Shown here in pieces: positions 9,435 through 19,800 of a stretch of 41,846 nt of DNA. Position 1 is the stretch's first letter; the number at the start of each line of letters is the position of its first letter. A model generated the notes under the pieces. That model saw nothing but the letters and a program-made list of their open reading frames with translations. It made no database searches and was not told the DNA's origin. The position numbers and the translations under genes are program-made. This DNA comes from Candidatus Hatepunaea meridiana. Lineage in GTDB: Bacteria > Electryoneota > AABM5-125-24 > Hatepunaeales > Hatepunaeaceae. The stretch covers positions 1-41,846 of the forward strand of contig JAVCDD010000241.1 in the NCBI GenBank assembly GCA_030765125.1. The letters are read 5' to 3'.

Positions 9435-10719
9435 CCTCATTGCCAATACTTTTTTGTACGCCGTCTCCCAGAAAATTAAACATTAGAACTGCAATAGAAA
9501 TTGCCAATCCCGGGAATAGAACCTGCCAGAGACGTTCGAGACCTGTACTACCTGCTCCGGTACCGAACGCATTAGCAAGCATATTACCCCAACTTGGCAG
9601 CGGTTCTCTCACACCAAAGTTGATATAACTTAAGGTAGACTCAAGTAATATTGCTGAACTTGCTCCATAAGCTGCAAGTACAAGGATATGAGGCAGGATG
9701 TTGGGAAGTAGATCGTGATACATTATCCGCCACCAGATACGACCCGTGGATACAGCCGAAAGAATATAATCTTGTTCAATCAGAGTTTTAACCTTGACAT
9801 TAATGAAACGCGCCGGTTCCATCCAGCCTGTAATTCCAATGGCTATTGTTATTAAGAGGATATTCTGTCCCCATAATGCAACGATGGAAATAATCAGAAA
9901 AAACCGGGGAAATGCGCTGATAGTATCGCTTACTCTCATCAATAGTTTGTCAGTCGTACCCCCGAAATAACCTGATAAAAAGCCTATTGGCACACCAATC
10001 AGTAATGACACGATCATCGCACATAAGGCAACCAGAATCGTGGGCTGCGTGGCATAGATCAAACGACTTATAATATCTCTTTCGAACGAATCTGTTCCTA
10101 AAATGTAATGACCACGCAAATGATCTACTATCTTACAACCCTGATAGTCACCGAAAAAAACATGTCGAGGCAAATAGTCTTCGCAGGCGGAATTACCACT
10201 CTTTATAAATAAAATGTTTTTAAAAGACTCCATTTTCAGATCTGAACTCAGCAAACCATCGTTGTTTCCGGTATCTTCTATTCGACAGTTGAAACGATAT
10301 GCTAAATTGATATCGCTCCCAGCAATTGTAGTCAACTTGACATTTATTGATCCGTTATTACCAATGTCGCGGATTTTGAAAGTCTGATTATACTGTTCGC
10401 CAGGTTGCAGAGCAGCATTTCTGAAAAGAATAATCTCGTTCGCCTCATCTTTATATCCACGATACCAGATTTTAATGCGTAATTCATCGATATTTACAGG
10501 TTCGCTACTCAGGTTCTTCAGATACAGGTGGTTTTTACCCAGGCTCGGCGCTTGGCTCTCGGCAAACTTGGCAATGGGGTCTCGTGGAGCTAATTGTCTG
10601 GCAAAGATAGCGATTAGTAACAAAACTATGAAACCTGTTCCGCCGATCAAAAACTTCAAATTGAACCGTTCGACGCCCGTGTGTTCCGACAGTTTGGTTT
10701 TTCGTTTAAATAAACTCAT
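9427..10719 (-). CDS. Peptide ABC importer permease (OppC/DppC type) with large extracytoplasmic insertion
   Basis: Inner-membrane permease. After TM1 (about 22-42) and the family APRDPIAKF segment, about 140 extra residues (about 55-195) precede the conserved HYILGTDSFERDIISRL motif. The remaining transmembrane helices and the EAA-type loop (LSAVSTGRIWWRIMYHDLLPNILPHI region) follow. The usual length is about 280-310 residues; this protein has 430. The insertion is beta-rich (LYLKNLSSEPVNIDELRIKI, YRFNCRIED) and looks like an Ig-like domain placed outside the membrane. The ATG overlaps the stop of the upstream permease as ATGA, so the two are coupled. Its role is to form the translocation pore with the OppB-type permease. 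Confidence 0.9.
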   Translation of the reverse strand: MSLFKRKTKLSEHTGVERFNLKFLIGGTGFIVLLLIAIFARQLAPRDPIAKFAESQAPSLGKNHLYLKNLSSEPVNIDELRIKIWYRGYKDEANEIILFRNAALQPGEQYNQTFKIRDIGNNGSINVKLTTIAGSDINLAYRFNCRIEDTGNNDGLLSSDLKMESFKNILFIKSGNSACEDYLPRHVFFGDYQGCKIVDHLRGHYILGTDSFERDIISRLIYATQPTILVALCAMIVSLLIGVPIGFLSGYFGGTTDKLLMRVSDTISAFPRFFLIISIVALWGQNILLITIAIGITGWMEPARFINVKVKTLIEQDYILSAVSTGRIWWRIMYHDLLPNILPHILVLAAYGASSAILLESTLSYINFGVREPLPSWGNMLANAFGTGAGSTGLERLWQVLFPGLAISIAVLMFNFLGDGVQKSIGNEDE

Positions 10720-11681
10720 CGTCTTGCCTGAGGATCAAGCGCATAAAGGATGAGATCATGAAAAACGTTCAGAACGGTAACCACAATGCCAAGAACTAAT
10801 GTAGCGCCGAGAATTAAAGGGTAATCATGGTTAATACTTGCCCTGTAAATCAGGAATCCAAGACCCGGATAAGCAAACATCATTTCAACAACTATGGTAG
10901 CTCCAATGAAGCTGGGTATACTTGCAACAATCTGAGTTAGCAATGGGACTAATGAGTTAGGTAATGCATGATTCCAGAGTACCCTCGATTTTCCAATACC
11001 CTTTGCAATAGCAAGATCTATATAGTTGTTCGAGATTGCGCTCTCGATCTCCTCGCGGGTATGGCGAGCAAAAAGCGATACTCGACCATTTCCCAAACCC
11101 AACGCAATTGCTGGAAGAGTAACCTGCGAAAGCATAAATTGTAATTTTTCCCAGATGCTTATTGCTTCTATACCTGTAACACCACAGGAACTTACCGGAA
11201 ACCACCTGAGTTCAACCGCCAGGAATACAATCAAGAGTCTTGCAATCCAGAAATCCGGCATCGATCCTACTGCATCAAATGATAGATTCATATAGGTATT
11301 GCTATATTTGCGCTTAGGAAGCCCCATATGCATTCCAAGGGGAAGCGCAATGCAAAGGCTGACGAGATATGAGAAAAAAATCAATCGAGCGGTCGGAGGA
11401 ATCCGTTCACGTAGAATATCGACTACTGCACGACCATGTATATAAGAGGTGCCCAGATCGCCGTGAAGCATTCTTACAACCCAATGTGCAAACTGAATAT
11501 GAAAGGCTTTATCGAGACCATACATACTGATGATCTGATCACGGATTTCGGGAGGGGCTTTTGGCGCTATAGTATCGATTGGATTACCGGGTGCAAGCTG
11601 GATCATAATAAATATCAGGAGTATAATCCCAAATATTGTTGCTGAACCCAGTAAAAGAGTGCGGAGAATATACTTTATCAT
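10716..11681 (-). CDS. Peptide ABC importer permease (OppB/DppB type)
   Basis: A standard-length OppB/DppB-type permease (321 residues). It has the conserved N-terminus (MIKYILRTLLLGSATIFGI, then FIMIQLAPGNP), the GLDKAFHIQFAHWV motif with HGDLGTSY, and six predicted transmembrane helices. The EAA loop runs around DLAIAKGIGKSRVLWNHALPN. It ends in ATGA overlap with the OppC-type gene. It is separated from the upstream binding-protein gene by 136 bases that contain a perfect 29-bp inverted repeat. No strong Shine-Dalgarno precedes its ATG. Confidence 0.93.
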   Translation of the reverse strand: MIKYILRTLLLGSATIFGIILLIFIMIQLAPGNPIDTIAPKAPPEIRDQIISMYGLDKAFHIQFAHWVVRMLHGDLGTSYIHGRAVVDILRERIPPTARLIFFSYLVSLCIALPLGMHMGLPKRKYSNTYMNLSFDAVGSMPDFWIARLLIVFLAVELRWFPVSSCGVTGIEAISIWEKLQFMLSQVTLPAIALGLGNGRVSLFARHTREEIESAISNNYIDLAIAKGIGKSRVLWNHALPNSLVPLLTQIVASIPSFIGATIVVEMMFAYPGLGFLIYRASINHDYPLILGATLVLGIVVTVLNVFHDLILYALDPQARR

Positions 11682-11705
11682 AATGGATGTTGATGCCTTT
11701 GAAAA

Positions 11706-11789
11706 AATAGTAGAAGCGACACTCTTGTCGCTTGAACCTTCGAATTACAAGGTCATTGCCCAAGCGACAAGAGTGTCGCTTCTACTATT
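11706..11789. repeat. 29-bp perfect inverted repeat between binding protein and permease genes
   Basis: The left arm 11706-11734 and right arm 11761-11789 are exact reverse complements of 29 bases (core AAGCGACAAGAGTGTCGCTT), with a 26-base spacer. As RNA on either strand it forms a very stable stem. Its place directly after the binding-protein gene resembles the REP palindromes between malE and malF in E. coli, which protect upstream mRNA and lower downstream expression. It may also be a member of a dispersed palindromic repeat family or a MITE. Confidence 0.9.
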
Positions 11790-11817
11790 ATTTTACTTAG
11801 CGCCTGACAGGTTATTC

Positions 11818-13458
11818 CTATCGCAGCTTCGGATCGCAGTACCAGTTGCAGATGTTATTGAAGACGCTTAAAGCATTGATTTCATAATCGTGGAATCTGC
11901 AATGAATTGCTGCATTAGCTTTTTGTGAGTATAGAAAAATATGCGGTACTTCCTCGAAGATTATCCGATGTACATCGTAATATGTGTTTTGCCGGGTATC
12001 GAAATGATTACATGACCTTCCATCCTGTAAGAGACCATCAACTTCTTTATTCTTATACAGGGCGAAATTCTGTAGACCCTTCTCGGTCTGACTTGAATGA
12101 AACAGATCATATCTGTCTGGATCAACACCGAATTCCCAACCGAACAGCGCCATATCATAATTGTGTTCATACTGACATTCTTGATAGAGAATGGATTTAT
12201 CCTTGGGTTCTAAAGTTACTTCGATACCGATCTTGCCCAGTTCCTCCTGGATAATAGTGGCAACTTCCTCATGGCTTTTCAATCCCCTTTCATATTTAAG
12301 TTTAACCGAGAATTCGTATCCATCTCGTTCGACTATTCCATCATTGTTACTGTCGGAAAATCCTGCTTCCTTAAGCAGTGTTTTCGCTTGAGCTATATCA
12401 TAATCACGAAGTCTTATGCTGACATTATTTGCCCAGGAAGTTGGCGCATACGGACCTGATATTCGAGTGGCAAAGCCGATAAAAACCGCTTCTACTATGT
12501 GCATTTTACTTATGCCGTAATCGATTGCCTTTCGCACGTCCACTTCCTGCAGGAAACGGTGACCGCAGTTCATCACCATTGAAGTATAGTTAAAGGTTGG
12601 GTATTCTTTAACGGTAACTGATGGATTACTTTGTAATCGACCGACATGGTAAACCTCGATGGAAGGGAGAAAATCAATCGCTTCGGTTTCAATTTCCTGG
12701 ACAATTGATTCAGCATCGGATCGAATATGAAGTGTAATACCACCAAGGAAAGGCGGACGATTAAAATATTCATTATGACCTGTGAAAATAATAGCTTGAC
12801 CAGGCGCCGCAAACTGCCATAGAAAAGGTCCTGTTCCGATAGGTTTTGTAGAGAAGGCTTTTTGTTTGTCGGTTTCCGGTAATAGAGGGATATTAATATC
12901 ATCATCAAATGAGTGAGCGGGCAGTATTGGGAAACGGAGCAAATATGCATTTGATGGATTTCGCTGTTTGAAGATAAACCCAACCTTATCCTGGTCAACC
13001 TTTTCAACCTTATCCAGGTTTGCCAGATATGTCCTCTGAGCAGTTGGATTAATCGGGTTGAGGATAATATCATAGCTAAAAACAACATCTTCAGCCGTCA
13101 CGGTTGAACCATCATGGAATTTAATATCCGGTTTCAAGGTGACAATGATCTTCTCGCGACCGTCATTTAGCATAATGGATTCCCGATTGACTGCAAGATC
13201 ATTTACAATCTCAAGTGTCTCTGTAATTTTAATCAAGCCATTGTAGAAAAAGCCGATTACCCGATTAGAAACCTTTTCATCCATACCATATATCGGAAGC
13301 AAATTCTGAGGCATGGATAACTCAGCATAGTGTAAGTTATCACCTCTCTTAAGCAAATCTTCTTGCGCTATCAGATCGGCGCTGAGAAACATAATGAAAA
13401 GTGCAACCAAATTTAAGACTAACTTATTTAAAACTGCATTAAGGTTAGATCGATGCAT
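11818..13458 (-). CDS. Extracellular solute-binding protein, family 5 (peptide importer)
   Basis: The periplasmic binding protein of the importer. A signal peptide covers about 1-31 (ending near SADLIAQE); no lipobox Cys is visible. Family-5 hallmarks include LVNDLAVN-type text (EIVNDLAVN), ITLKPDIKFHDGSTVTAEDVVFSYD in slightly altered form, PIGTGPFLWQF, FDVRKAIDYGISK-like segment (VDVRKAIDYGISKMHIVEAVFIGFA), and LLKEAGFSDSNNDGIVERDG. The length of 546 residues fits the family. Start: AGGA lies eight bases before the ATG. The gene begins 14 bases after the 211-residue gene and is followed by the permease genes. The ligand is unknown; family members bind peptides, nickel, heme precursors or oligosaccharides. 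Confidence 0.92.
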   Translation of the reverse strand: MHRSNLNAVLNKLVLNLVALFIMFLSADLIAQEDLLKRGDNLHYAELSMPQNLLPIYGMDEKVSNRVIGFFYNGLIKITETLEIVNDLAVNRESIMLNDGREKIIVTLKPDIKFHDGSTVTAEDVVFSYDIILNPINPTAQRTYLANLDKVEKVDQDKVGFIFKQRNPSNAYLLRFPILPAHSFDDDINIPLLPETDKQKAFSTKPIGTGPFLWQFAAPGQAIIFTGHNEYFNRPPFLGGITLHIRSDAESIVQEIETEAIDFLPSIEVYHVGRLQSNPSVTVKEYPTFNYTSMVMNCGHRFLQEVDVRKAIDYGISKMHIVEAVFIGFATRISGPYAPTSWANNVSIRLRDYDIAQAKTLLKEAGFSDSNNDGIVERDGYEFSVKLKYERGLKSHEEVATIIQEELGKIGIEVTLEPKDKSILYQECQYEHNYDMALFGWEFGVDPDRYDLFHSSQTEKGLQNFALYKNKEVDGLLQDGRSCNHFDTRQNTYYDVHRIIFEEVPHIFLYSQKANAAIHCRFHDYEINALSVFNNICNWYCDPKLR

Positions 13459-13472
13459 TTTTTTATTCCTAA

Positions 13473-14108
13473 CTATTTGCGTGATTCAGGTCCGAGGTGC
13501 CTGGTAATTCGTTGTTGACGTAATTGAATCTCATTCAAAGTGTCATTGTATCTTTCAATGTTTTTTCCTTCCACGATCAGATACATCTGGCGGGTCACAG
13601 TGATTAAAGGTACAATCGCTTGCACCATCTCGTAAATCAATGCTCGATTGCGATACGTTGAAACAAGAAGGTCAAGCACAGGTTCCTTTTGCTTTTGAAT
13701 CTTCCCCTGCATTTCAAGAAAAATCACTCCACAGGATTCGATAATTCTATCGTGTATTGCGCGAGCAACCAGGCTGTCGGTCTGTATCGCGACAGATCTC
13801 TCTGCCAACTTGCTGAATAAGCTGTCGGCATGTTTAAGGGATATATGGTAGTAATTGAATGCCAACAGATATTCTGCGTAGAATCTATCTTCATCGCTCA
13901 ATTCGGATGATTTAAGAATATCTTCCAGAATCAGTCTGGCATATTTATAATCCTTATCTTGATAGAGCATCTCTACTCTTGGAAACTGTTCGGATATCTG
14001 TCCTGCAACTGCAAGGTTAGATATACAAAGCGCTAACACAAGCAAGAAACATCCTCTTATGAATACATGATGAAATAATAAAGACATTGTGTAACTATTA
14101 CTTTTCAT
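13473..14108 (-). CDS. Secreted helical protein of unknown function
   Basis: I do not recognise a named family. An N-terminal hydrophobic segment (about 19-36, GCFLLVLALCISNLAVAG) is a likely signal peptide with cleavage near AVAG. The mature part of about 175 residues is predicted to be all-helical. Its beginning (YQDKDYKYARLILEDILKSSELSDEDRFYAEYLLAFNYY) has a TPR-like rhythm. Its ATG overlaps the stop of the PD40/DUF5683-like gene (ATGA), and it is followed 14 bases later by the binding-protein gene. It therefore sits exactly between the propeller protein and the importer; a periplasmic adaptor is possible but unproven. Confidence 0.75.
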   Translation of the reverse strand: MKSNSYTMSLLFHHVFIRGCFLLVLALCISNLAVAGQISEQFPRVEMLYQDKDYKYARLILEDILKSSELSDEDRFYAEYLLAFNYYHISLKHADSLFSKLAERSVAIQTDSLVARAIHDRIIESCGVIFLEMQGKIQKQKEPVLDLLVSTYRNRALIYEMVQAIVPLITVTRQMYLIVEGKNIERYNDTLNEIQLRQQRITRHLGPESRK

Positions 14109-16813
14109 TCTCCACTCCGTATTGCGTCTCTGATATTGTAAAAATATATTCCCAGCGATAATCCCATAAACCCGCTTTTCCAGGCTGATGCTGCATAGGC
14201 GCGTTCTCTTTCGGATTGGATATCTTCTGCTCTTAAGGCGCTGTCGTACTTATCCAGGGCATTATTGTAATTAGAACCGGCTGCCATATAGCCTGCTATA
14301 GACAGTCCCTGTAATGCCCATATTCTAACGGCTTTATAGAATTTTTTCTGGCAAATAATCTGGTTTAATCCTGGAATCAATCCGGTAATCAAGCGTTTTC
14401 CAAATGAATCTCTGAATGCTCTTGGTCCGACGAAAACTATCGTCCTCGTAGCGCCTTCGATTGTTACTAATTTGTTATGCTCTTTTCGGGCAGGAGGCTT
14501 AATCTTTACGTTATATTTCCCGACACGAAGCGGTACAAAGAAAGTAATATTGAAATCCACGCCCAGATTACATCGACCGTAGTACTCGTATTCTTTATCT
14601 CCCATTCCCTTGATCCAGATTTCGGAATCCTTATGATATGTAACAACTCCTAATGCGCCGTAATCTGTATCAGTTCCCCAGTTTGTTTTATATTCTTCGT
14701 CCCATGGAAGTAATTCGCGTTTTGCATTTTCCTCTTTATTAAGGTAAATAGGGTATTTAGGTTGGAGGAATGCATCGGCAACTCCCGCCGCCCAAATTCC
14801 AGTAGCTATACTTATAGATGTATTTCGAGCAGCTTCCCTGTTACGCAGATTAAAACGCGCTATAGCCATAGACGAGTAATCAGTGGCTGCTTCATAATCG
14901 TCGTAATCCTGCTGGAGAATAGCATGATTATATAGCCCCAGTCCCAGAAAACCAAGTGTAGAAGCGCTAAATGTATAACCGGAGAAATTCTCCTTTCGAT
15001 AAAACTGCCCAAAACCGGGGAACAATACTGAACGGATGCCTGCTTTGAAATCAATTATTTTTTTACCCGGCGATTCATATTCCAGGTCTTGTGTACGCGC
15101 GGCGCTAATTGTTACCATACTGTTCTTAACTTTTCCATAAGAGTGTTTAAGCTGATATGGGTAAACGCCGACCTCGAAGTCACTGCATCCAAAATATGAT
15201 TTCCTGTTAATAACATCAGGCATATAACCAACCGTCTCATCTAATATCTTAATATGTGTATCTTCAGGAGCATAAACGCGGAAACCTCCGCAACGCTCAG
15301 ACATATCCAGTTGAAGGCTCCAAAGTCGATGATAGCCGTCAGTGAAAGAACGGAAAACAAGCTGATCGAATTCGGGTGACCAGTCAAGTTCATGGTTCAT
15401 CTTTGCCAAATCTGAGGAGATGATTAGATAACTCTCCGGTGCAATGTCGCCGCTTTCTATTTCCTGTAGATCTGCGACGTAGACAGGGTAGTCCTTTTCA
15501 TTGCTCGTATAGACGAGCCGAGTGCCATCGGGTGACCAGACAGGACCATTGGCTACCTCTGGTGTCTTAGCATTATTAGTTATTGTAGTATGCTTTCCAG
15601 TAACGAACGAATAAATTTTGATACTTCTATTGGAATAGTATGCTATCTTAGTAGCATCCGGGGACCAGTTTGGATACCGATCATCGGTTTCTTTGGTGTC
15701 GGGGGTAATATTCATAAGTGATTCACCATCCGGCTGTACAATGTAGACATCGTACTTCGATATCTTGCTCGCTCGACGGGTAAATGCAATATATTTACCA
15801 TCCGGAGACCAACGTGGAGTAAGGTTAACTCCTCCCAGTGGCGAAACCTTTTTATATTTCTTAGGTTTATCAGGATCTAAAATATAAATCAGCGGATTGC
15901 CTTCGCGGTTAGAAACAAAAGCCACATTGTCGGTAATCGGATCGCAATCAGGCGCTCCATCAAAGCCGGGATCATCAGTAAGCATCTTATGTGATGGCTT
16001 GGGACCGGAAATATCAGCCATCCAGATTTCATAATTACCGTTGCGTGAAGAAGTGAATACGAGTCGTTTGCTGTCAGACATCCAGCTCAACCCAAAGGCG
16101 TATTCACTATCTTCATCAAGAACCAATTCCATACCGCTATCACTTACATCTTCTGATTTTACCATTACTTTATGAATGTCGCTGCCATCCTGGTTCATAA
16201 CCATAATGTTGTTTTCATTATGACTTATTGATTCATAGGCAATAAGATTGCCATCCGGTGAGAATACAGGATTCCAGGACCTGTCCTTCGTGCGTGTTAG
16301 TTGGGTTAAACCTTCTGTTTTACCATCGACTTCAATGCGAGACCTGATTTCGATTTCCCACTTGAGTGAGCCTTCCGCTCCTGTATTATCAGTAATGATT
16401 GCTTCAAGGACGTTCACACCGTCCATAAAGGGGTCAATCGGTTGGAACATCATACCTCGTTTGGATAAATTCGCCAGTTCATCGAGGTAAGGTACCGGTG
16501 TATCGTTGATATATACTTCTATTCCACCAAATGGAATACTACGACCTTCGCCCAGATAGAATGAGATACCTATCAAGGGTCGCGAGACCAGAATCGGAGG
16601 GTTCTCAGCGCTTCCTGCAGAGACGTCAGACGATATTTTGATATTAGCCTTGTCTTTCATCAAATCGGTAAGCTCTATTCCGAAGACTGCTCCTTCGTCT
16701 GGATCGGGCAATATGTACAATGTCTTACCGATCTGTGGAGCTTGCGCTAATAAACTGACGGAAAAGCACATTACTATAATAAAGGTGAGAAATATTCTGT
16801 CTTTTGTGATCAT
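14105..16813 (-). CDS. Secreted PD40/TolB-like beta-propeller protein with DUF5683-like membrane modules
   Basis: A signal peptide (about 1-24, SVSLLAQA) starts the protein. Residues about 170-520 carry at least six PD40/WD40-like propeller blades recognisable by the recurring phrase WSPDGKYIAFTR (also FSPDGNLIAYES, WSPDATKIAYYS, WSPDGTRLVYTS, WMSDSKRLVFTS). A module around 605-680 (VLFPGFGQFYRKENFSGYTF) and a second near 835-900 (ITGLIPGLNQIICQKKFYKA) look like two copies of a DUF5683-type hydrophobic hairpin, which suggests insertion in a membrane. AGGAGG precedes the ATG. It lies 64 bases after the giant repeat gene and is coupled by ATGA to the next gene. TolB-type propellers bind envelope proteins; the partner here is unknown. 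Confidence 0.82.
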   Translation of the reverse strand: MITKDRIFLTFIIVMCFSVSLLAQAPQIGKTLYILPDPDEGAVFGIELTDLMKDKANIKISSDVSAGSAENPPILVSRPLIGISFYLGEGRSIPFGGIEVYINDTPVPYLDELANLSKRGMMFQPIDPFMDGVNVLEAIITDNTGAEGSLKWEIEIRSRIEVDGKTEGLTQLTRTKDRSWNPVFSPDGNLIAYESISHNENNIMVMNQDGSDIHKVMVKSEDVSDSGMELVLDEDSEYAFGLSWMSDSKRLVFTSSRNGNYEIWMADISGPKPSHKMLTDDPGFDGAPDCDPITDNVAFVSNREGNPLIYILDPDKPKKYKKVSPLGGVNLTPRWSPDGKYIAFTRRASKISKYDVYIVQPDGESLMNITPDTKETDDRYPNWSPDATKIAYYSNRSIKIYSFVTGKHTTITNNAKTPEVANGPVWSPDGTRLVYTSNEKDYPVYVADLQEIESGDIAPESYLIISSDLAKMNHELDWSPEFDQLVFRSFTDGYHRLWSLQLDMSERCGGFRVYAPEDTHIKILDETVGYMPDVINRKSYFGCSDFEVGVYPYQLKHSYGKVKNSMVTISAARTQDLEYESPGKKIIDFKAGIRSVLFPGFGQFYRKENFSGYTFSASTLGFLGLGLYNHAILQQDYDDYEAATDYSSMAIARFNLRNREAARNTSISIATGIWAAGVADAFLQPKYPIYLNKEENAKRELLPWDEEYKTNWGTDTDYGALGVVTYHKDSEIWIKGMGDKEYEYYGRCNLGVDFNITFFVPLRVGKYNVKIKPPARKEHNKLVTIEGATRTIVFVGPRAFRDSFGKRLITGLIPGLNQIICQKKFYKAVRIWALQGLSIAGYMAAGSNYNNALDKYDSALRAEDIQSERERAYAASAWKSGFMGLSLGIYFYNIRDAIRSGE

Positions 16814-16877
16814 AGAAACCTCCTTATTACAGGGGAATATGATTGGTTAAAGATGCCAGACGATTTATTACTATGTA

Positions 16878-19800
16878 TCATGGTATTTGAACTGTAATAG
16901 CAAAAGCTACATCTGAGTGACGTTCGGGATCTCCGTCATCTGTCGCTCTAATAGTAACCTGATAATCCCCTGCATCGTCATTTGCAGGCGTCCATTGAAA
17001 GTACCTGCCAAAACTAATCCTGGCATTGTTATCATCGGGGAGATCACTTCTGATAATCGTGTAAGTAAGATTGTCACCGTCGGGATCATCAGCGAAGGTC
17101 CATAAATCCACACGCAACCGTTCTTCTACAATCACTGTTTGCTGTTCTATTTCATCCCAGATCGGAGCACGGTTGACATTGTTTACTACTATTTCAACAT
17201 TCCCTTCTATCTCAAGATTTCCATCCGAAGCAACAAAAGTAATAGAATAATCGCCACTATCGTCATATCCGGGTGTCCAGATGAAATCAGCTGTTCCATC
17301 TTCGTTGTCAGTAAATCGCCAACCATCGGGTAGGTCATCGGAAGAGGCTTCAAGCGTTACATCATCGACATCCGGGTCGGAATAGCTTACACTAAAAGAC
17401 AGTTCCACGTTCTCATCTGTTTCGACACGGTCTGGTATCTCATCCCATTGCGGAGGGCGGTTGACATTGCGCACAGTAACGTTGAACGAATCTTCCGCAG
17501 ACAGATTCTCAGGCGTGCCGTTATCGGTAACCCGGATGGTTACGCTATAATTTCCGGCATCGTTATAATTGGGCGTCCAGGTAAGTATGTCATTTTCAAG
17601 AACCGGTTCGCGCGGCAAAGTTTCACTAACGATCTCATAAGTCAGTTCGTCATCGTCGGCGTCCGTGGTATAGTCGTTCAGATTAATAGATAGCTGCACG
17701 TTTTCGTTAACATGTCGATTAGGAATATTTAATGTCGGTCGGCGGTTTATGTTGTTTACAGTAATGCTGAATGAATCCTCAGCAGACAGATTCTCCGGTG
17801 TGCCGTCATCAGTAGTCCTAATGGTTACGCTGTAATTACCAGCGTCGTCATAGGTGGGTGTCCAGGTAAGTATGCCATTGTTCAGAACCGGTTCGCGCGG
17901 CAATGTTTCATTAATAATCTCATAAATCAGTTCGTCGTCATCAGCATCCGCAGCATAGTTGTTAAGATTTACAGATAACTGGACGTTTTCATTAACTCGT
18001 TGATCTGGAATGCTTAGTGTCGGTCGGCGGTTTATGTTGTTTACGGTAATGCTGAATGAATCCTCAGCAGACAGATTCTCCGGTGTGCCGTCATCAGTAA
18101 CCATGATGGTTACGCTGTAATTACCGGCGTCGTCATAGGTGGGCGTCCAGGTAAGTATACCATTGTTCAGAACCGGTTCGCGCGGCAACGTTTCGCTAAC
18201 GATCTCATAAGTCAGTTCGTCGTCATCAGCGTCCGAAGCATAGTTGTTAAGGTTTACAGATAACTGGACGTTTTCATTAACTCGTTGATCTGGAATGCTT
18301 AGTGTCGGTCGGCGGTTTATGTTGTTTACGGTAATGCTGAATGAATCCTCAGCAGATAGATTCTCCGGTGTGCCATCATCGGTAACCCTGATGGTTACGC
18401 TGTAATTACCGGCGTCGTCATAGGTGGGCGTCCAGGTAAGTATGCCATTGTTCAGAACCGGTTCGCGCGGCAATGTTTCAGTAACGATTTCATAAGTCAG
18501 TTCATCGTCATCAGCATCCGCAGCATAGTTGTTAAGATTTACAGATAACTGGACGTTTTCATTAACTCGTTGATCTGGAATGCTCAGTGTCGGTCGACGG
18601 TTTGTGTTATTTACGGTAATGCTGAATGAATCCTCAGCAGACAGGTTCTCCGGTGTGCCGTCATCAGTAACCCTGATGGTTACACTGTAATTACCGGCAT
18701 CGTCATAGGTAGGCGTCCAGGTAAGTATGCCATTGTTCAGAACCGGTTCGCGCGGCAATGTTTCATTAACGATTTCATAAGTCAGTTCGTCGTCATCAGC
18801 ATCCGCAGCATAGTTGTTAAGATTTACAGATAGCTGTACGCTTTCGTTAACCTGTTGATTATGAATATTTAATGACGGTCGGCGGTTTGTGTTATTTACA
18901 GTAATAGTAATGGTTTCAGAATCATTTAGATAATTGTCTCCGAATCCCGCATCATCGTCGGTGACTATAAATGTCACATTGTATTCGCCAGCCTGTTGAT
19001 ATGTGGGTGTCCAGGTGAAAGTACTGCCATTTAGACTCGATCCATCGGGATTGTTTTGAACCGAGTATGTCAATTCATCTTCGTCCGGGTCACTGGCTTC
19101 AAGGACTATCGTTAATCTGGAATTCTCGTTTGTATCTTGATCACCTATTTCGTCAAGTTCTGGTGGATGATTGATGTTATTTACCGTAATAGTAATGGTT
19201 TCTGAATCATCAAGATTGTTTTCTCTAAACCCAGCGTCATCGTCAGTGACTATAAATGTTACATTGTATTCACCAGCCTGTTGATGTGTTGGTGTCCAGA
19301 TGAAAGTACTGCCGTTTAGACTTGAACCATCAGGATTGTTTTGAACCGAGTAAGTCAATTCATCTTCTTCGTCAGAGTCACTGGCTTCGAGGACTATCGT
19401 CAATCTGGAATTCTCGTCTGTTTCTTGTTCACCGATTTCGTCAAGTTCTGGCGGGCGGTTGTTATTGTTCACTGTAACGTTAAAGCTTTCATCGTCGTGT
19501 TGAGGATTTTCACCATTGCCATCTGCGTCATTGTCGGTTACTCTAAGCGTCACAGTGTAATCGGCATTGGGATCAGCAGCATTATAATCAGGCATCCATT
19601 CAAACCTGTTGTTGTTGCTAATTATTGGATTACCGGGAAGATTGTGATCCTGAATACTGAATGTCAGTTCGTCGCTATCATCGTCGGTGGCACTCAGATC
19701 GATATTCAACTGTTGATTTTCATTTATTCCCTGATTTTCAATTGCTTGAAAGTTTGGTGGACGGTTTGTGTTGTTTACAGTGATGGTTATCGTCTCAGAA

